A DNA stretch of 64,000 nt from Incurvaria masculella (Eukaryota; Arthropoda; Insecta; Lepidoptera; Incurvariidae): positions 18,432,001-18,496,000 of the forward strand of contig OX335647.2 in the NCBI GenBank assembly GCA_946894095.1, given 5' to 3'. The notes under the pieces are model-generated. The model searched no databases. It was not told the DNA's origin and saw only the letters and a list, made by a program, of their open reading frames with translations. The translations under genes were made by a program, and so were the position numbers. Positions 23,701 through 31,168 of this stretch are shown piece by piece (the stretch's first letter is position 1; the number at the start of each line of letters is the position of its first letter).

Positions 23701-26085
23701 CCGTAGGTTGGATGGGAAGGAATAAAGGAAGCAAGTTTCGCTAGGATAAAAGTATACTAATGGAGGTGGCGGCGACATGTTGCAACGCGATATTGCCACT
23801 CTTGTTGGGGCTAACTTTTTCGTCTCGTCATCCTGGACTCTCGTTCACTGTAAGTCCACCTAACCAGGTAAAATGAATTCCCACGGTCAGTTTAACCATG
23901 TTAGCTATTTTAGATATATGTATGTTTTGTACAAAAAAAATTTTTTTAACGCAAAATACAAGAGATTGGTATCCGAGTTTTGGTTTGGTTTGTAGTGACC
24001 TCAAGGATAATTTCCTATTAAGTTATAAAGCGCTATCATACAACCATAAATATAGTTGAAGGAATTGTTCTTAATTAGACCTCCACACAAATATGTAGAA
24101 GAAAAGTGGTCTTAGCAAACGTTTGTTGGCTTTTTAATTTTAATTGTACTTACCATTTTCCAGGTGGTAGCTACCACGAGAGCCGGTCACAGTACGCAGG
24201 AGGGTCCGAGGGAAGTTATTCATCGGGAAGCTCTGGTGGCAAACCCGCTCAGTATCAGCAGTGGAGTCACAGGAGTCGGCGGCAGAGCGACTACTTGGAA
24301 TATGATAAGGATCTGGCGCGTGTGTTGGCCAACTGCACAAATAACTTCAAGTGCGCTCTGATACGGTGTACAACTGGACCACTGCAGAAGAATCAAGAAG
24401 TCTGGGTCTCATTGAGAGGAAGAATTAACGCTAAAGTCTTGAATGATGTGAGTCTTACGAGCAGTTTTTATATAGATACTGTGCAATAATATCATGTTTC
24501 CGATATTGTAGCGGCATGCCATACTTTCACATGCTAATATATGTTGCTGTTCGCTGCAATGTTGATTCTTCAAATCGGAGCTATAAAAGATAATGCATTT
24601 ATAGCTGCTCTATAGTGGTTAATTTGAGGCAATTATCGTCACACGTATTTTCCTGATCGGCGACGACATAAAGACTTATGGTTCCTAGAATATTACAGTA
24701 CAGACCGTTCAATATTATAGATTTGACACCGGTCCGATTGAATAGAAATCCAATTTTTGTGTGAAAAGTAAGGATTTTTAGGTTTGTCATTTATATTCAT
24801 ATTTCATGTCTTCACTGATATATATCAGAAATCGGAAGTATTTCGACTAACTAGGCACTAGAACGCTAGAGATTGCAGTGCAGGTCACTGACGTGACGTT
24901 AAAACGCTGCAGATGTCGAAGGAGCGCGAGGTGCTACTGACGACGGTAGCGGCGGCGCGCGTCTCGCAGCTGCCGCAGATGGGGCGGCCCGCGGACGCGT
25001 CGCTGAGCACGTTCCAGGCTGCGACGCACGTCTCCCCGCAGCTTGAGGCGCCGGAGTCGGGCGGGGTGCCTCTGTGGGTGGTGGTCCTGGCGGCAGTGGC
25101 GGGCGCGCTGCTGCTGCTGCTGCTCATACTGTTGCTCTACAAGGTGAGTTTGTCGAAGAAGCCCCGGCTGACGACGGGAGGGCGCTCGTCTCTCCCCAGC
25201 TAGTGCAACCTGTTGCACGTAAGAATGTTAAAAAGTTATTAACTAGGGATTTTTCTGTAACTTAGCATGGATAGTTAATACCCACACCTAGGTCGCGGTC
25301 CGATTTGAACCGTCGTTACCAAAAGCACGCTTAAAACTGATTCGCGCTTACAGCTTTCAAAATGGCGTCCCGTGAACGGTATAAAGTTACCGCTGTGTCA
25401 CGCAATGCCGTACACAGTGCTCACGCTTTGGAGGTAGGGCACTGTGTGCGTAACTGTCAGTGTCACATTTTGACGTTTCTAAAGAGTATAGTCTATCGTC
25501 TTTCTACCGTGTTTTTCACAAATCTTTGAATGTACCTTAGTTTAAAATACAAGTTCAACTTAAAGCAATTTATTAGATTTAAATTTGAGGTGAACTACTA
25601 CAATTAACGTCATTTGTTCCATATTTGTTGTTTTGTTTCCGAAAGTGCGTACACAAAAGGTTCGAATCGTTTGGAATGCTTACTGCTTTGAGCATGCAAT
25701 CTGATTCCGGACGCTTGTATACGCTTTTAGCAGTGTAATCGATTACAATTCAAATCGGAACGCGCAGCTAGTGTCATGATATTAGCCCTACGCACCTTAT
25801 GGGAACTGGATATGAATGGCTAACGAATCACATCATTCGGTGAGGATTAAGAAGTGTGTGTTTCGTTTTTTTTTTGTATACGCTTTTAGCAGTGTAATCG
25901 ATTGCAGTTCAAATTGGAACGCATTACAAACTCATTAGCGCAAGAATTGACCTCCAGGTCTCGTGTATTTATTCATTGAACTTGTTTCGCAGTGCGGGTT
26001 CTTCAAGCGCAACCGTCCGTCGGACCAGGCGGAGCGGCAGCCGCTGAACCGCAACGGCTACGGCCACGGCGACGAGCAGCTCTGA
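6233..26085 (+). CDS. if: Integrin alpha subunit, alpha-PS2 (inflated) type, 17 exons, 5' part missing
   Basis: The product is a cell-surface adhesion receptor subunit that pairs with a beta-PS integrin to bind extracellular matrix and link it to the cytoskeleton. Seventeen exons with GT-AG introns join in consistent phase (0/1, 1/0, 0/0, 0/1, 1/2, 2/1, 1/0, 0/2, 2/0, 0/2, 2/1, 1/1, 1/2, 2/1, 1/0, 0/0, 0/stop) to give 3921 nt, exactly 1307 codons with the stop. Order: end of blade 3 (GAPGSWYWQG), blades 4-7 with FG-GAP and calcium-loop motifs, thigh, calf-1, calf-2, a Gly/Ser/Tyr-rich insert, RSRR cleavage site, light chain, transmembrane helix, KCGFFKR. The tail RNRPSDQ...ERQPLNRNGYGHGDEQL closely resembles the Drosophila alpha-PS2 tail as I recall it, hence the symbol. 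Blades 1-2, most of blade 3 and the signal peptide are not found and probably lie before base 1. Exons are listed separately. Confidence 0.93.
6282..9041. other. Integrin intron, mostly AT-rich
   Basis: No coding sequence is recognised. At 7005-7145 lies one copy of a roughly 135-bp repeat (AACGCACAGACGTAG... CTCATTATCC) whose second copy is at 60388-60523. Confidence 0.5.
9042..9407 (+). repeat. 5S rRNA-derived SINE, full length
   Basis: The head contains GTTAAGCATCGCTGAGTCCGG and GGTCTTGGATGGGTGACC, clear 5S rRNA promoter-region sequence (compare the GTTAAGCAACG...CTTGGATGGGTGACC of 5S genes). The body follows (GGTCGAAGCGGCAATG ... CATCCATGTCCAGTCACATA), then an A-rich tail. It lies inside an integrin intron. 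Confidence 0.8.
10198..10382 (+). CDS. if: Integrin alpha blade-4 exon, tandem copy 1
   Basis: This 185-nt exon starts in phase 1 and ends in phase 0, between TTTGCAG and GTGAGC. It encodes GQLYSQSVNSR... then DDSYLGYSVAVGDFDGQG and VAVGMPRGARLRGK, the FG-GAP blade 4. The calcium loop is degenerate: the usual D-x-D-x-D-G-x-x-D has Gln at position 5 and Gly at position 9. It is the first of three full copies with a 239-bp period. It differs from the others at two sites, both synonymous (GGC/GGT and CGG/CGT). Because start and end phases differ, only one copy can be used per mRNA without a frameshift. Confidence 0.85.
10437..10621 (+). CDS. if: Integrin alpha blade-4 exon, tandem copy 2
   Basis: This is a complete 185-nt repeat of the blade-4 exon with its own acceptor (TTTGCAG) and donor (GTGAGC). 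It encodes the same 62 residues as copy 1. It is separated from copy 1 by a 54-nt spacer, short for an insect intron. It could be a mutually exclusive alternative exon, an unused recent duplicate or an assembly artefact. Confidence 0.7.
10676..10860 (+). CDS. if: Integrin alpha blade-4 exon, tandem copy 3
   Basis: This third full copy appears identical to copy 2 over exon and spacer, with intact splice sites. Near identity implies very recent duplication, gene conversion or an assembly duplication. The encoded peptide is unchanged, so the array gives no protein diversity of the Dscam kind. Confidence 0.7.
10915..10988 (+). pseudogene. Shortened fourth copy of the blade-4 exon
   Basis: The acceptor, first ~55 nt and the GTGAGC donor of the repeat are kept, but 111 nt (37 codons) of the exon body are missing. 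The remaining 74 nt still start in phase 1 and end in phase 0. The FG-GAP core is gone, so inclusion would break the propeller. A further decayed piece follows to about 11070. It is probably a dead duplicate. Confidence 0.6.
11071..11574. other. Integrin intron between blade-4 array and blade 5
   Basis: GC-rich sequence with a 12-base G run near 11238-11250, then AT-rich sequence. Short open frames here match no protein I know. Confidence 0.4.
11575..11784 (+). CDS. if: Integrin alpha exon: blade 5
   Basis: This 210-nt, phase 0/0 exon (70 codons) begins VVLYTWKLENI. It carries the FG-GAP motif GGYFGYSVASGDIDGDGLDD followed by LVVGAPMYT. The calcium loop DIDGDGLDD is complete, unlike that of blade 4. 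It ends with GRVYVIYQGRAE before GTGAGC. Confidence 0.9.
12270..13200. repeat. Transposon-like element with three 105-bp tandem repeats
   Basis: A 105-bp unit (TTGAAGTGAAAACTTCTTTA...CGAAAAAGCGTAAGA) is repeated at 12501, 12606 and 12711. The region is bounded by inverted pieces GGCAGAAGTG (12329) and CACTTCTGCC (13154). Because 105 is a multiple of three the minus strand stays open, but this is a consequence of repetition and not evidence of a gene. Confidence 0.6.
13647..13749 (+). CDS. if: Integrin alpha exon: blade 6, first part
   Basis: This 103-nt exon starts in phase 0 and ends in phase 1, after the acceptor TTATTTTTCAG. It reads RPFKLNDYRTGEVSKG then RFGLSLTSLGDINLDGFS. With the next exon it completes the calcium loop DINLDGFSD. 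In Drosophila alpha-PS2 the alternative splicing that tunes ligand binding affects this part of the propeller, but no second candidate exon is obvious here. Confidence 0.88.
13750..14385. other. Integrin intron
   Basis: AT-rich sequence; nothing is recognised in it. Confidence 0.5.
14386..14620 (+). CDS. if: Integrin alpha exon: end of blade 6 and blade 7
   Basis: This 235-nt exon starts in phase 1 and ends in phase 2. It reads DFAVGAPYGGKHGRG and VFIYYGSASG, then blade 7 TTFGFSLSGGVDLDENLYTD and MVVGAYKSDMAVFF. The blade-7 loop keeps the acidic positions, but the usual glycine is leucine. Confidence 0.9.
14690..15200 (+). pseudogene. Decayed LINE reverse-transcriptase 3' fragment
   Basis: The plus strand has remnants of a non-LTR element C-terminus, ending HDLIDDTLRKGQVRSTRNRR in frame to TAG at about 15190. 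The upstream frame is broken. It lies in the integrin intron between the blade-7 and thigh exons. Confidence 0.4.
15276..15445 (+). CDS. if: Integrin alpha exon: start of thigh domain
   Basis: This 170-nt exon starts in phase 2 and ends in phase 1, after a TTTTTCTAG acceptor. It begins (K)SRPVVKVTASVVLDMG and contains two cysteine-bearing strands (KCTLSSGLKVACMDVKYC), the typical propeller-to-thigh transition (compare RARPVITVNAGL in human alpha-V). Confidence 0.9.
15446..16425. other. Integrin intron
   Basis: AT-rich sequence; no gene or repeat recognised. Confidence 0.5.
16426..16574 (+). CDS. if: Integrin alpha exon: thigh domain
   Basis: This 149-nt exon starts in phase 1 and ends in phase 0, between TTTTGCAG and GTACGT. 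It encodes FELFLNLDSQQKKTRRLFF and ...HWCDSSKIYLA. The cysteine and the basic-aromatic RRLFF strand fit the thigh immunoglobulin-like fold. Confidence 0.87.
16649..16930 (+). repeat. GGCCAAGTGCGAGTC element, full copy
   Basis: The ends AAAACCGGCCAAGTGCGAG and AACCCTAAAAACG are both present. A C run (16729-16737) and a (GGAC)n tract lie inside. Confidence 0.85.
17335..17395 (+). repeat. Short shared repeat fragment
   Basis: CTACGCCGC...TTTCTACTCCCGTCCTT also occurs at 39732-39783, just after the B3GLCT stop. It is a small interspersed repeat. Confidence 0.5.
17427..17629 (+). CDS. if: Integrin alpha exon: thigh to calf-1
   Basis: This 203-nt exon starts in phase 0 and ends in phase 2, between ATTGCAG and GTAAGT. 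It encodes PEVRDKLTPLEVSMVYDLR, then ...NISKNCGADKVCVPNLKM. The CG-x-D-x-x-CVPNL motif marks the genu/start of calf-1 in alpha integrins. GC3 is very high. A short shared repeat fragment ends just before it (17335-17395). Confidence 0.92.
17710..17900 (-). repeat. tRNA-like/SINE fragment
   Basis: On the minus strand it reads AGTGGCGCGGGGACTCGCC...GGGTTCAAATCCTCGC, resembling tRNA A- and B-box promoter sequences. A related piece is at 49690-49840. A short part of the 5S-SINE body abuts it at 17730-17760. It is not a functional tRNA gene. Confidence 0.5.
18123..18378 (+). CDS. if: Integrin alpha exon: calf-1 domain
   Basis: This 256-nt exon starts in phase 2 and ends in phase 0, between CGTTGCAG and GTAGGT. 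It encodes SVAKYLLGSQEKLGISVFV, ENSGEDAFEASYYLELP and ...RCDIGNPLPANHM. The ENxGEDAYEA and CDIGNPL motifs are characteristic of calf-1. It contains potential N-glycosylation sites such as NAT. Confidence 0.92.
18484..18965 (-). pseudogene. 5'-truncated RTE-like LINE, reverse-transcriptase C-terminus
   Basis: The minus strand encodes RNKIQKCQRAMERSIL, LKWKWAGHVARYSDERWTKK and GRGRPKERWVDDVIKNAG, the characteristic end of RTE-type reverse transcriptases, with a stop at 18569. A (TTA)n tail (AATAATAAT on the plus strand, 18486-18505) follows. Similarity stops near 18965, a normal 5' truncation. It sits in the intron between calf exons. Confidence 0.8.
19496..19665 (+). CDS. if: Integrin alpha exon: calf-1/calf-2
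   Basis: This 170-nt exon starts in phase 0 and ends in phase 2, after TGATTCCAG. It encodes VNFKVLLQPYNIDSETQKY, FNMEVNSTNPERE and ...LTVGVWVETNVTIL. N-glycosylation motifs NST and NVT are present. It joins by phase to the next exon at a split glycine codon. Confidence 0.9.
20151..20332 (+). CDS. if: Integrin alpha exon: calf-2 domain
   Basis: This 182-nt exon starts in phase 2 and ends in phase 1, after TTATCCTTCAG. It encodes GLSIPPDLHYNASQYKSD, then ...EFGPHVVHAYSLKNNGPS and EAEIFLIWPYQTLAG. The GPxVxHxYxxxNxGPS and W-P signatures are typical of calf-2. Confidence 0.92.
20333..20984. repeat. Integrin intron with (CA)n/(TA)n microsatellite
   Basis: About 45 bases of CA dinucleotides (20718-20764) run into TATATATATA. 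The rest of the intron is AT-rich. Confidence 0.85.
20985..21119 (+). CDS. if: Integrin alpha exon: calf-2 domain
   Basis: This 135-nt, phase 1/1 exon lies between ATTTCACAG and GGTGAG. It encodes GEDLFYLLTNPETSGDITC and ...LPQIIQ. Being symmetric it could be skipped in frame, but it contains conserved calf-2 sequence. The preceding intron carries the (CA)n/(TA)n microsatellite. Confidence 0.88.
21518..22208 (+). CDS. if: Integrin alpha exon: Gly/Ser/Tyr/Gln repeat insert, part 1
   Basis: This 691-nt exon starts in phase 1 and ends in phase 2. After about 30 ordinary calf-2 residues (NELASNKSESF, RTRIEEEQRKY) it turns into low-complexity sequence. At least five 7-residue units of the form QYGSSSG, encoded by 21-bp repeats, run from about 21830 to 21925. 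Looser GQxGS units follow, then a charged stretch (RVYTIHKERN, TIDEHGRVHKTE). It ends before GTTAGT. Such repeats resemble structural, elastic or matrix proteins. In the receptor this places a long flexible loop on the extracellular stalk, upstream of the furin-type site. Function unknown. Confidence 0.88.
22209..22724. other. Integrin intron between the two repeat-insert exons
   Basis: AT-rich sequence followed by a moderately GC-rich patch at 22570-22690; nothing is recognised in it. Confidence 0.4.
22725..23299 (+). CDS. if: Integrin alpha exon: Gly/Ser-rich insert, part 2
   Basis: This 575-nt exon starts in phase 2 and ends in phase 1, after ACGAATATCAG. It begins RQGGYGGGSSSYGQGSS. A less repetitive acidic middle (GSEGEEMVGGEEEAIGG, NPDHEFRTVWSDVSDD) is followed by GGAYSSG/GGAYSGH/GGGYAGG/GGVYTDG repeats of about 11 residues. 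The open frame continues across the whole exon with strong GC3, which argues for selection on the protein. Confidence 0.87.
23500..23735 (-). pseudogene. LINE-type C-terminal fragment
   Basis: The minus strand reads LLRTNPFSNPFLCRTARIWN and CLPAGVFNSNLN. The R-T-A-R-x-W-N-x-L-P pattern is the usual end of several non-LTR retrotransposon polyproteins. It lies inside an integrin intron. Confidence 0.5.
24164..24447 (+). CDS. if: Integrin alpha exon: end of insert, furin-type site, light-chain start
   Basis: This 284-nt exon starts in phase 1 and ends in phase 0, between ATTTTCCAG and GTGAGT. It begins GGSYHESRSQYAGG and reaches WSHRSRRQSDYLEYDKDL. RSRR is a dibasic furin-type cleavage site separating heavy and light chains. 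Then come conserved light-chain residues VLANCTNNFKCALIRCTTG and VWVSLRGRINAKVLND. Confidence 0.92.
24913..25143 (+). CDS. if: Integrin alpha exon: light chain and transmembrane helix
   Basis: This 231-nt, phase 0/0 exon encodes MSKEREVLLTTVAAARVSQ, a juxtamembrane stretch (PQLEAPESGG) and a transmembrane helix beginning VPLWVVVLAAVAGALLL, followed by further leucines and YK. The final lysine starts the KxGFFKR motif, whose remainder is on the next exon. Confidence 0.93.
25144..25992. other. Last integrin intron, with a direct repeat
   Basis: ACGCTTTTAGCAGTGTAATC and the following 25 bases occur at about 25718 and again at about 25880, 162 bp apart. No coding sequence is recognised. Confidence 0.55.
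25993..26085 (+). CDS. if: Integrin alpha last exon: cytoplasmic tail
   Basis: The exon begins directly with CGFFKRNRPSDQAERQ and ends NRNGYGHGDEQL before TGA. CGFFKR is the membrane-proximal motif that clasps the beta tail. The rest matches the alpha-PS2 tail pattern. The frame stays open after the TGA for 39 more codons (see the 26086-26205 entry). Confidence 0.94.
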   Translation, partial: CGFFKRNRPSDQAERQPLNRNGYGHGDEQL

Positions 26086-26205
26086 TACAGCGCGGAGGAG
26101 GCACGCTCCGGCGCTAGCGCGAGCAGCGCCACGGGCTCCTCCGCCACGGACGCCGCCAGCGACATCACTAGTCAGCGCGACGACTCCAGCGTCGAGCGTT
26201 ACTGA
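26086..26205 (+). other. In-frame open extension after the integrin stop (possible readthrough)
   Basis: Directly after the TGA at 26083-26085, 39 sense codons follow in frame to a TGA at 26203. In 34 of the 39 the third base is G or C, like the last coding exon (29 of 30) and unlike the AT-rich sequence after the second stop. The peptide is Ser/Ala-rich and hydrophilic, ending DDSSVERY. The +1 frame is also open here, so an open frame alone is weak evidence. It could equally be a GC-rich start of the 3' UTR. Confidence 0.4.
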
Positions 26206-27915
26206 GCAACGCAGTCTACATTCAACGAGAAACGGTTTCGAAGTGGGGACTTTTTATCTATTGGACGATATTGGAGTAAGAAGATTTTTATTGTCAAGCT
26301 GGAATCTCGATTATTAACGGTAAAGTACTCAAAATTCTTTGAAAATATTTACATGAACAGTTATGGAAATATTGCATTTAGATTATCGAAGTTGGGTGTG
26401 GACGTCCATGTAGATGGCGCCAAAGTAGTTCATCGCCATTTCTGCCATAAGTCCTCAAAAAGTTTCTTGCCATAACTGTAGTGGCGAGAACATTACGCAG
26501 TTATGTATTAAATCTCATAAAACTCTTTGTAAATTGCTAAAAGTTGATAATTGTAAATGGCAGCTTTTTGAACACATCCTCAGAATAATCTACGCGACTC
26601 CAGCTTATTTTTTGTTTCAGTGTCAGTGTCAGCTTACTTATAGTTTGTAACTTCCTATGTTTAAAGAATTATAGCAGAAATAACTACGAATGACTGTGAC
26701 GCCATCTACTTTGATGCACACACCCCTTTAAATCTAGTAGATCAACTTGTAATCATTTTTCTGTCAAATAGTGTTAGTTAATCAAGGCTTTGTATGATAT
26801 TGTCTAAATTAAATAAATAGAAAATGTCGCCACCCTACTTAATTAGAAGAAACCGAGGCGTCCGTGGCAACCACAGGATTTCAGCGAGGGCAATCTTGTG
26901 GCAACACGCTAAAAGTGATATGTATGAATGAGCAGAGTGAAATGGATATTTAGTGTGGGAGTTGATTCTTGTGTGCAAGTCGTGTAAATGTGAAGAAGTG
27001 ACGTTACATTACATCTAATGAATAAGTTATGAAATTACCCATTTTTGTTCTGTTTGTATTCAGTGTGAGGTCAATATTGGGCTCATTCCAACTGGCTAAC
27101 CAAAATAAAAATAAAAAAACAACTAAACCATTGTTGTTTATAAACTTCAGTAAACCAGTGACCATGTGGGATTCAAGATGGAACATTGAGTGAAATTAAT
27201 TTATTAAAAAAATACTAACTAAGGTTGTAAAAATAGAAAAGGCTTCCTTTGTAAAATAATAATATGCTTTAATATTTAGATAGCTTTAGTAACTCGATTA
27301 ATAACTATATGATCTTTATAAAGGAGGCGTTGTCTCTCAGGTAGGCACAATTAACTAGATAATCTAATTGAAAGTGCCATTTTCATTTGGTTTATATTCC
27401 ATATATATCAATATAATGACTCTACGCGCACATATCAAGGAAGCAATTTTAGGCGAGTGCATAGTTTTTTATATTATTCATATAAGTACTAAGGAGAAAG
27501 CACACATAAATATTTTCGAACTGTCGTTGATTTACGTAGTTGTAAATATAGAGTAAGAACTGTTAAGATTATCTCAAAATAAGACCGATGCCTTATGTAT
27601 TTAATTAGTCCTTTCAATAGACATTTAAATTGTTTGGAATGAACTATATCACTGGAAAGGTTATATACTCATGTGGTTTACTTGTGGTTTTAGCTATATC
27701 ATGAAATTCATATTTTTTACATATTCTTGACTGTTTTTAAAAGTGCCATTTTTGTATTTTTTCATGTACCGGGTATATTTACCCATATAAACTATAATAT
27801 GTAGCAACTGCATATCTATGTTAGTACTCATAGTCGCTTATTCAAACCATACGCCAAACGATTGCTTTGATTATTAAATCCTTGTATCGCAATAAAGTGC
27901 TTATGATTGTGCCTT
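26086..27915 (+). other. Probable 3' UTR of the integrin alpha mRNA
   Basis: This is AT-rich non-coding sequence after the stop. AATAAA occurs at 26812 and, with a GT-rich downstream stretch (GTGCTTATGATTGTGCC), at 27891-27896. The second looks like the better polyadenylation signal and would give a 3' UTR of about 1.8 kb. No repeat family was recognised in it. Confidence 0.5.
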
Positions 27916-28940
27916 CTTTTCTACTGCCAATTAACTTAGATTTAATAAGAATATGTACATAACTAGGAAAAAGTCAATTCCCAACTTTTTGCTACGAAGA
28001 AGCTCAAGTGAGTGTTCACTAACAACTCTTTGTAAATATTTTTTATATTTCTGAAGAATTTTTGCACAATAGCATCCCCGAGCATTTTTTTGTAGCATCA
28101 AGTTGAAAATATGTGCATTGTTGGTGTTTGGTCCTGGACCGTACACAAAGATGTGGGGAGTCAAATAAAACGTTATTTTTAAGAAAATTGTTCCGAAAAT
28201 ATTTATTGCTATAACTGGAATTACTCGGACGAGTGTGAGTGTACTTAACCTGCTAAATTAAATCAATGTTGCCATAATATTAGGACATCAGCAGTTTAGA
28301 AATCTTATTTACGACAGAAACGGATTTAATCATGTCAATTGAATGGGAGATGCGATGTTGATACTCATCATTACACCAATACAAAAGTCGAATATTCATG
28401 GAATTCTAAGGAAATTACCATAATATTTTATTTAGTGAATTTATCGATTTTATTATATCATATTGGTCCCCAAGTATATTTACGCCGCTTCTCCCATTTT
28501 ATGCATTTACCAAAAAAGTCATGTTAATAAAATCTGTTTTAATACAAAATTGTTCTGTTTAAATATTTGGACCTTTCCTATCCTTGTGCCTAGGCCAATG
28601 GACAAAGAAAGAATGCATTTCTTAAAATTTTTAAATCTCATATTTCCTGTGACTTCACGACAGCCTAAGCGCTCCGTATATTCCAAGAAAGAGGGAGGGA
28701 TGGAGGCAGCGCCCGCAGACCTCAAGAAGTCTTCGAGTTCACAAATCTGACGCTGTTATCTCGACGAGGCAGCACTGTCACGCGACTGATTTACGCGCAT
28801 GGAAAAGCACTTGAATACGCCGAGAGCCCAGGCAAAAGGCGAAGTCTTCCGTGTTTGTAATTCGAAAATCTCGCGTTCGATTCCCTTTCCATTTTACGTG
28901 TATTGGCCGATTGACTAAAGCTACCTCGTCAGATTAGATT
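27916..28940. other. Intergenic, no recognised gene
   Basis: AT-rich sequence, then a GC-richer patch at 28650-28880 which may be repeat DNA. No supported gene. Confidence 0.4.
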
Positions 28941-29415
28941 TTAAGGTGGCCCTTCCCGACGGGACTAACACATACGCGGGCACGGTACCAAACTGGGCTA
29001 TTGCGCTCTGGGACTTTCTCTGTTTGAAAGAAAAAGACAGGCTCCGTGATGAGGAGCATCCAAAATTTCCACAAAGCAGACAATGCGCTTAGTGTTTAAA
29101 TTGGTAAGATTTACGACAATTTATTAACAAAACGACTTGCAGCTAAAAGTAAATCACGACCACCGTAGTCAAAAATAAAACAAAAACTAAATTGATTGTA
29201 AGTCTTCATGAAACAAACTACATAGGTGTGATGACTAATCTTTTTAAGATGTTTTTATCTAATCGTTGAGTAATCCACCTCCAAAGTTATTGTATAAAAC
29301 GCGCGAAAAATGCGAATTTTCGCTGCTTATAACTTAGAAATCAAACACTATTTTACAATGCCAATGGTCATCAGACATCTAGTTCGATAAAATTAAGCTG
29401 TTTTGAATAAAATTT
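28941..29415 (+). mobile_element. TTAA MITE, truncated copy
   Basis: It begins TTAAGGTGGCCCTTCCCG and is similar along its length to the copies at 53268 and 54765 (GGGACTTTCTCTGTTTGAAA, ATGCCAATGGTCATCAGACA), but the far end is missing. Confidence 0.75.
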
Positions 29416-31168
29416 TATATAATTATAAGAATAAACTTTTACAGTCGTATTCAGAGAGCACCTGTCAAAACTTAGTACGAGATTAGCACCGGACTAACCA
29501 TACAAAAACTGGTTTAGTCTGGCGGATTCAAATTTGTCTGCCCACTCTGAATACAAAATAGTGAAGTCTTTTGGTACCAAATTTCCAAACGAGGGTGTTT
29601 GTCTGTCAAGATGTAACCGTTATGGTTGGATAAATAAATAGCTCAATTACATTTAAATTCCCGGCAATGTTTATCCTTGAAGCACGAAAGTATGTACATA
29701 GGTATTAAGTAACCCCAAGAAAAGTTGGTTTGGGTACATTCATCTCGACTGCTCCCTTTCATATTCAAACGAGCGCGCCGCCGCCGCCGCCCTCGTCGCT
29801 GCCGCCGGTTATGTTGCGGCGGCGGGGCGGTGGCGGTGGCGGCGGAGCCTCCAACTTCTCCAGATAACACTTCACCTTAAATCCCTGAGATTTTGCCTCG
29901 GAGAAAATATGATTTGGAAGCCAAATAGAGTTCGATGTGCTCCTTGCATTACTGTTTGTTTTGAATTGTATACAAAGTGACTACCGTTACGTACGGTAAT
30001 CTTTGACCTGCGGGTAAACCTGACCAGGACCAGACTACATAATTAGTAGTACCAGACCACAATAAGTAAAGAACTGATGCAATTGTAAAATCGACTGTTT
30101 GGAAAAAAATTGGCACAATGGCATAATTTTAATATATTTTTAGTAAGGCAAAATAATTCTCTGATACCATTTTAAAAAGAATTTGCTAATCAGTCAACCG
30201 GATAATTATTAAAAACAGGGAGGAGAACAGGAACTCAAATGAGCACTTCTTTGCTTCTCCGTGCTTAGTAAGTGAGCAAATTTCAATAATATAAAAAAAC
30301 TAAATGGACACCTAAGAGGATTAAAAAAATAGATCTTCAAACGTTAGTAGCGAGGTGAGATCTTAACAAACCCATTAAAGCTAGATTTAAGAGGTAATAA
30401 GTAAGAGCAGGCGGGTGCTGCGGTGCAGGGGAGGGGGATACGTACTTTTAGTTGTTTTTTTAAGGTTGAAATGACTGAAGTCGTTGCAAAGGTTCATACT
30501 AACAGACTCAAATTCAACGTCAAAGTAATAACTCTAATTAGATGTACAGTTGATATTGACTGCGTTATAACACCTGACTGCGTACGTAGGTGAAACCATA
30601 TTTAATTGTTTAAAAAAAGAACTACTGCTTATTTTGGAAATTCAAAAAGATGAAAGATGCACTGAATGTCTAGCTATATTGTAAATCTATAACGGTAAAT
30701 ATCTGACGCTCATATTCTGTGCTCAAACTTTATTTATGAAACTTTATGAATATTTGTCTAATATAAGTACACAAAACAACCAGAAAATTAAAGTTTTATC
30801 TTTAAATTTATAGCTAGATCAACAATCAACATATTTACTTTTTTTATTTGAAATTTGTCGTATTTGTTGCTCCGGTGGCACCGTTTTGCAATCCTGGCTT
30901 TATGATTTATGGAAAAGTCGACCTCAGCCTCAAAAGTCGACCTTACTGCCTGCGCCTAAATGAGACGAGCCAGGGTCGACTGCAGCCAGGCTGGGCACCG
31001 CAGACGGCGGCGGCGCGGCGGGTGGGTGCGCAAGATAACGCCCAGCCCGCTCGCTCCGCGGGACCGCCTTTTATCACACCGGCGAGCTAATAAGATTTGT
31101 GAACGTGATAAATGTTGCTATCTCGGCGGTTCGCCGCCCGCGCGCGCCAGTCGCGTCGCTCCAGCCGC
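29416..31168. other. Intergenic, no recognised gene
   Basis: It contains a GCC/GGC trinucleotide tract with hairpin potential (29770-29850) and a GC-rich patch (30955-31080). Both are open in several frames only because of composition. Confidence 0.4.

Noticed and set aside
29643..29870. Arg/Pro-rich small protein near 29.8 kb
   Set aside because: It is generated by a GCC/GGC trinucleotide tract; no similarity and no start context.
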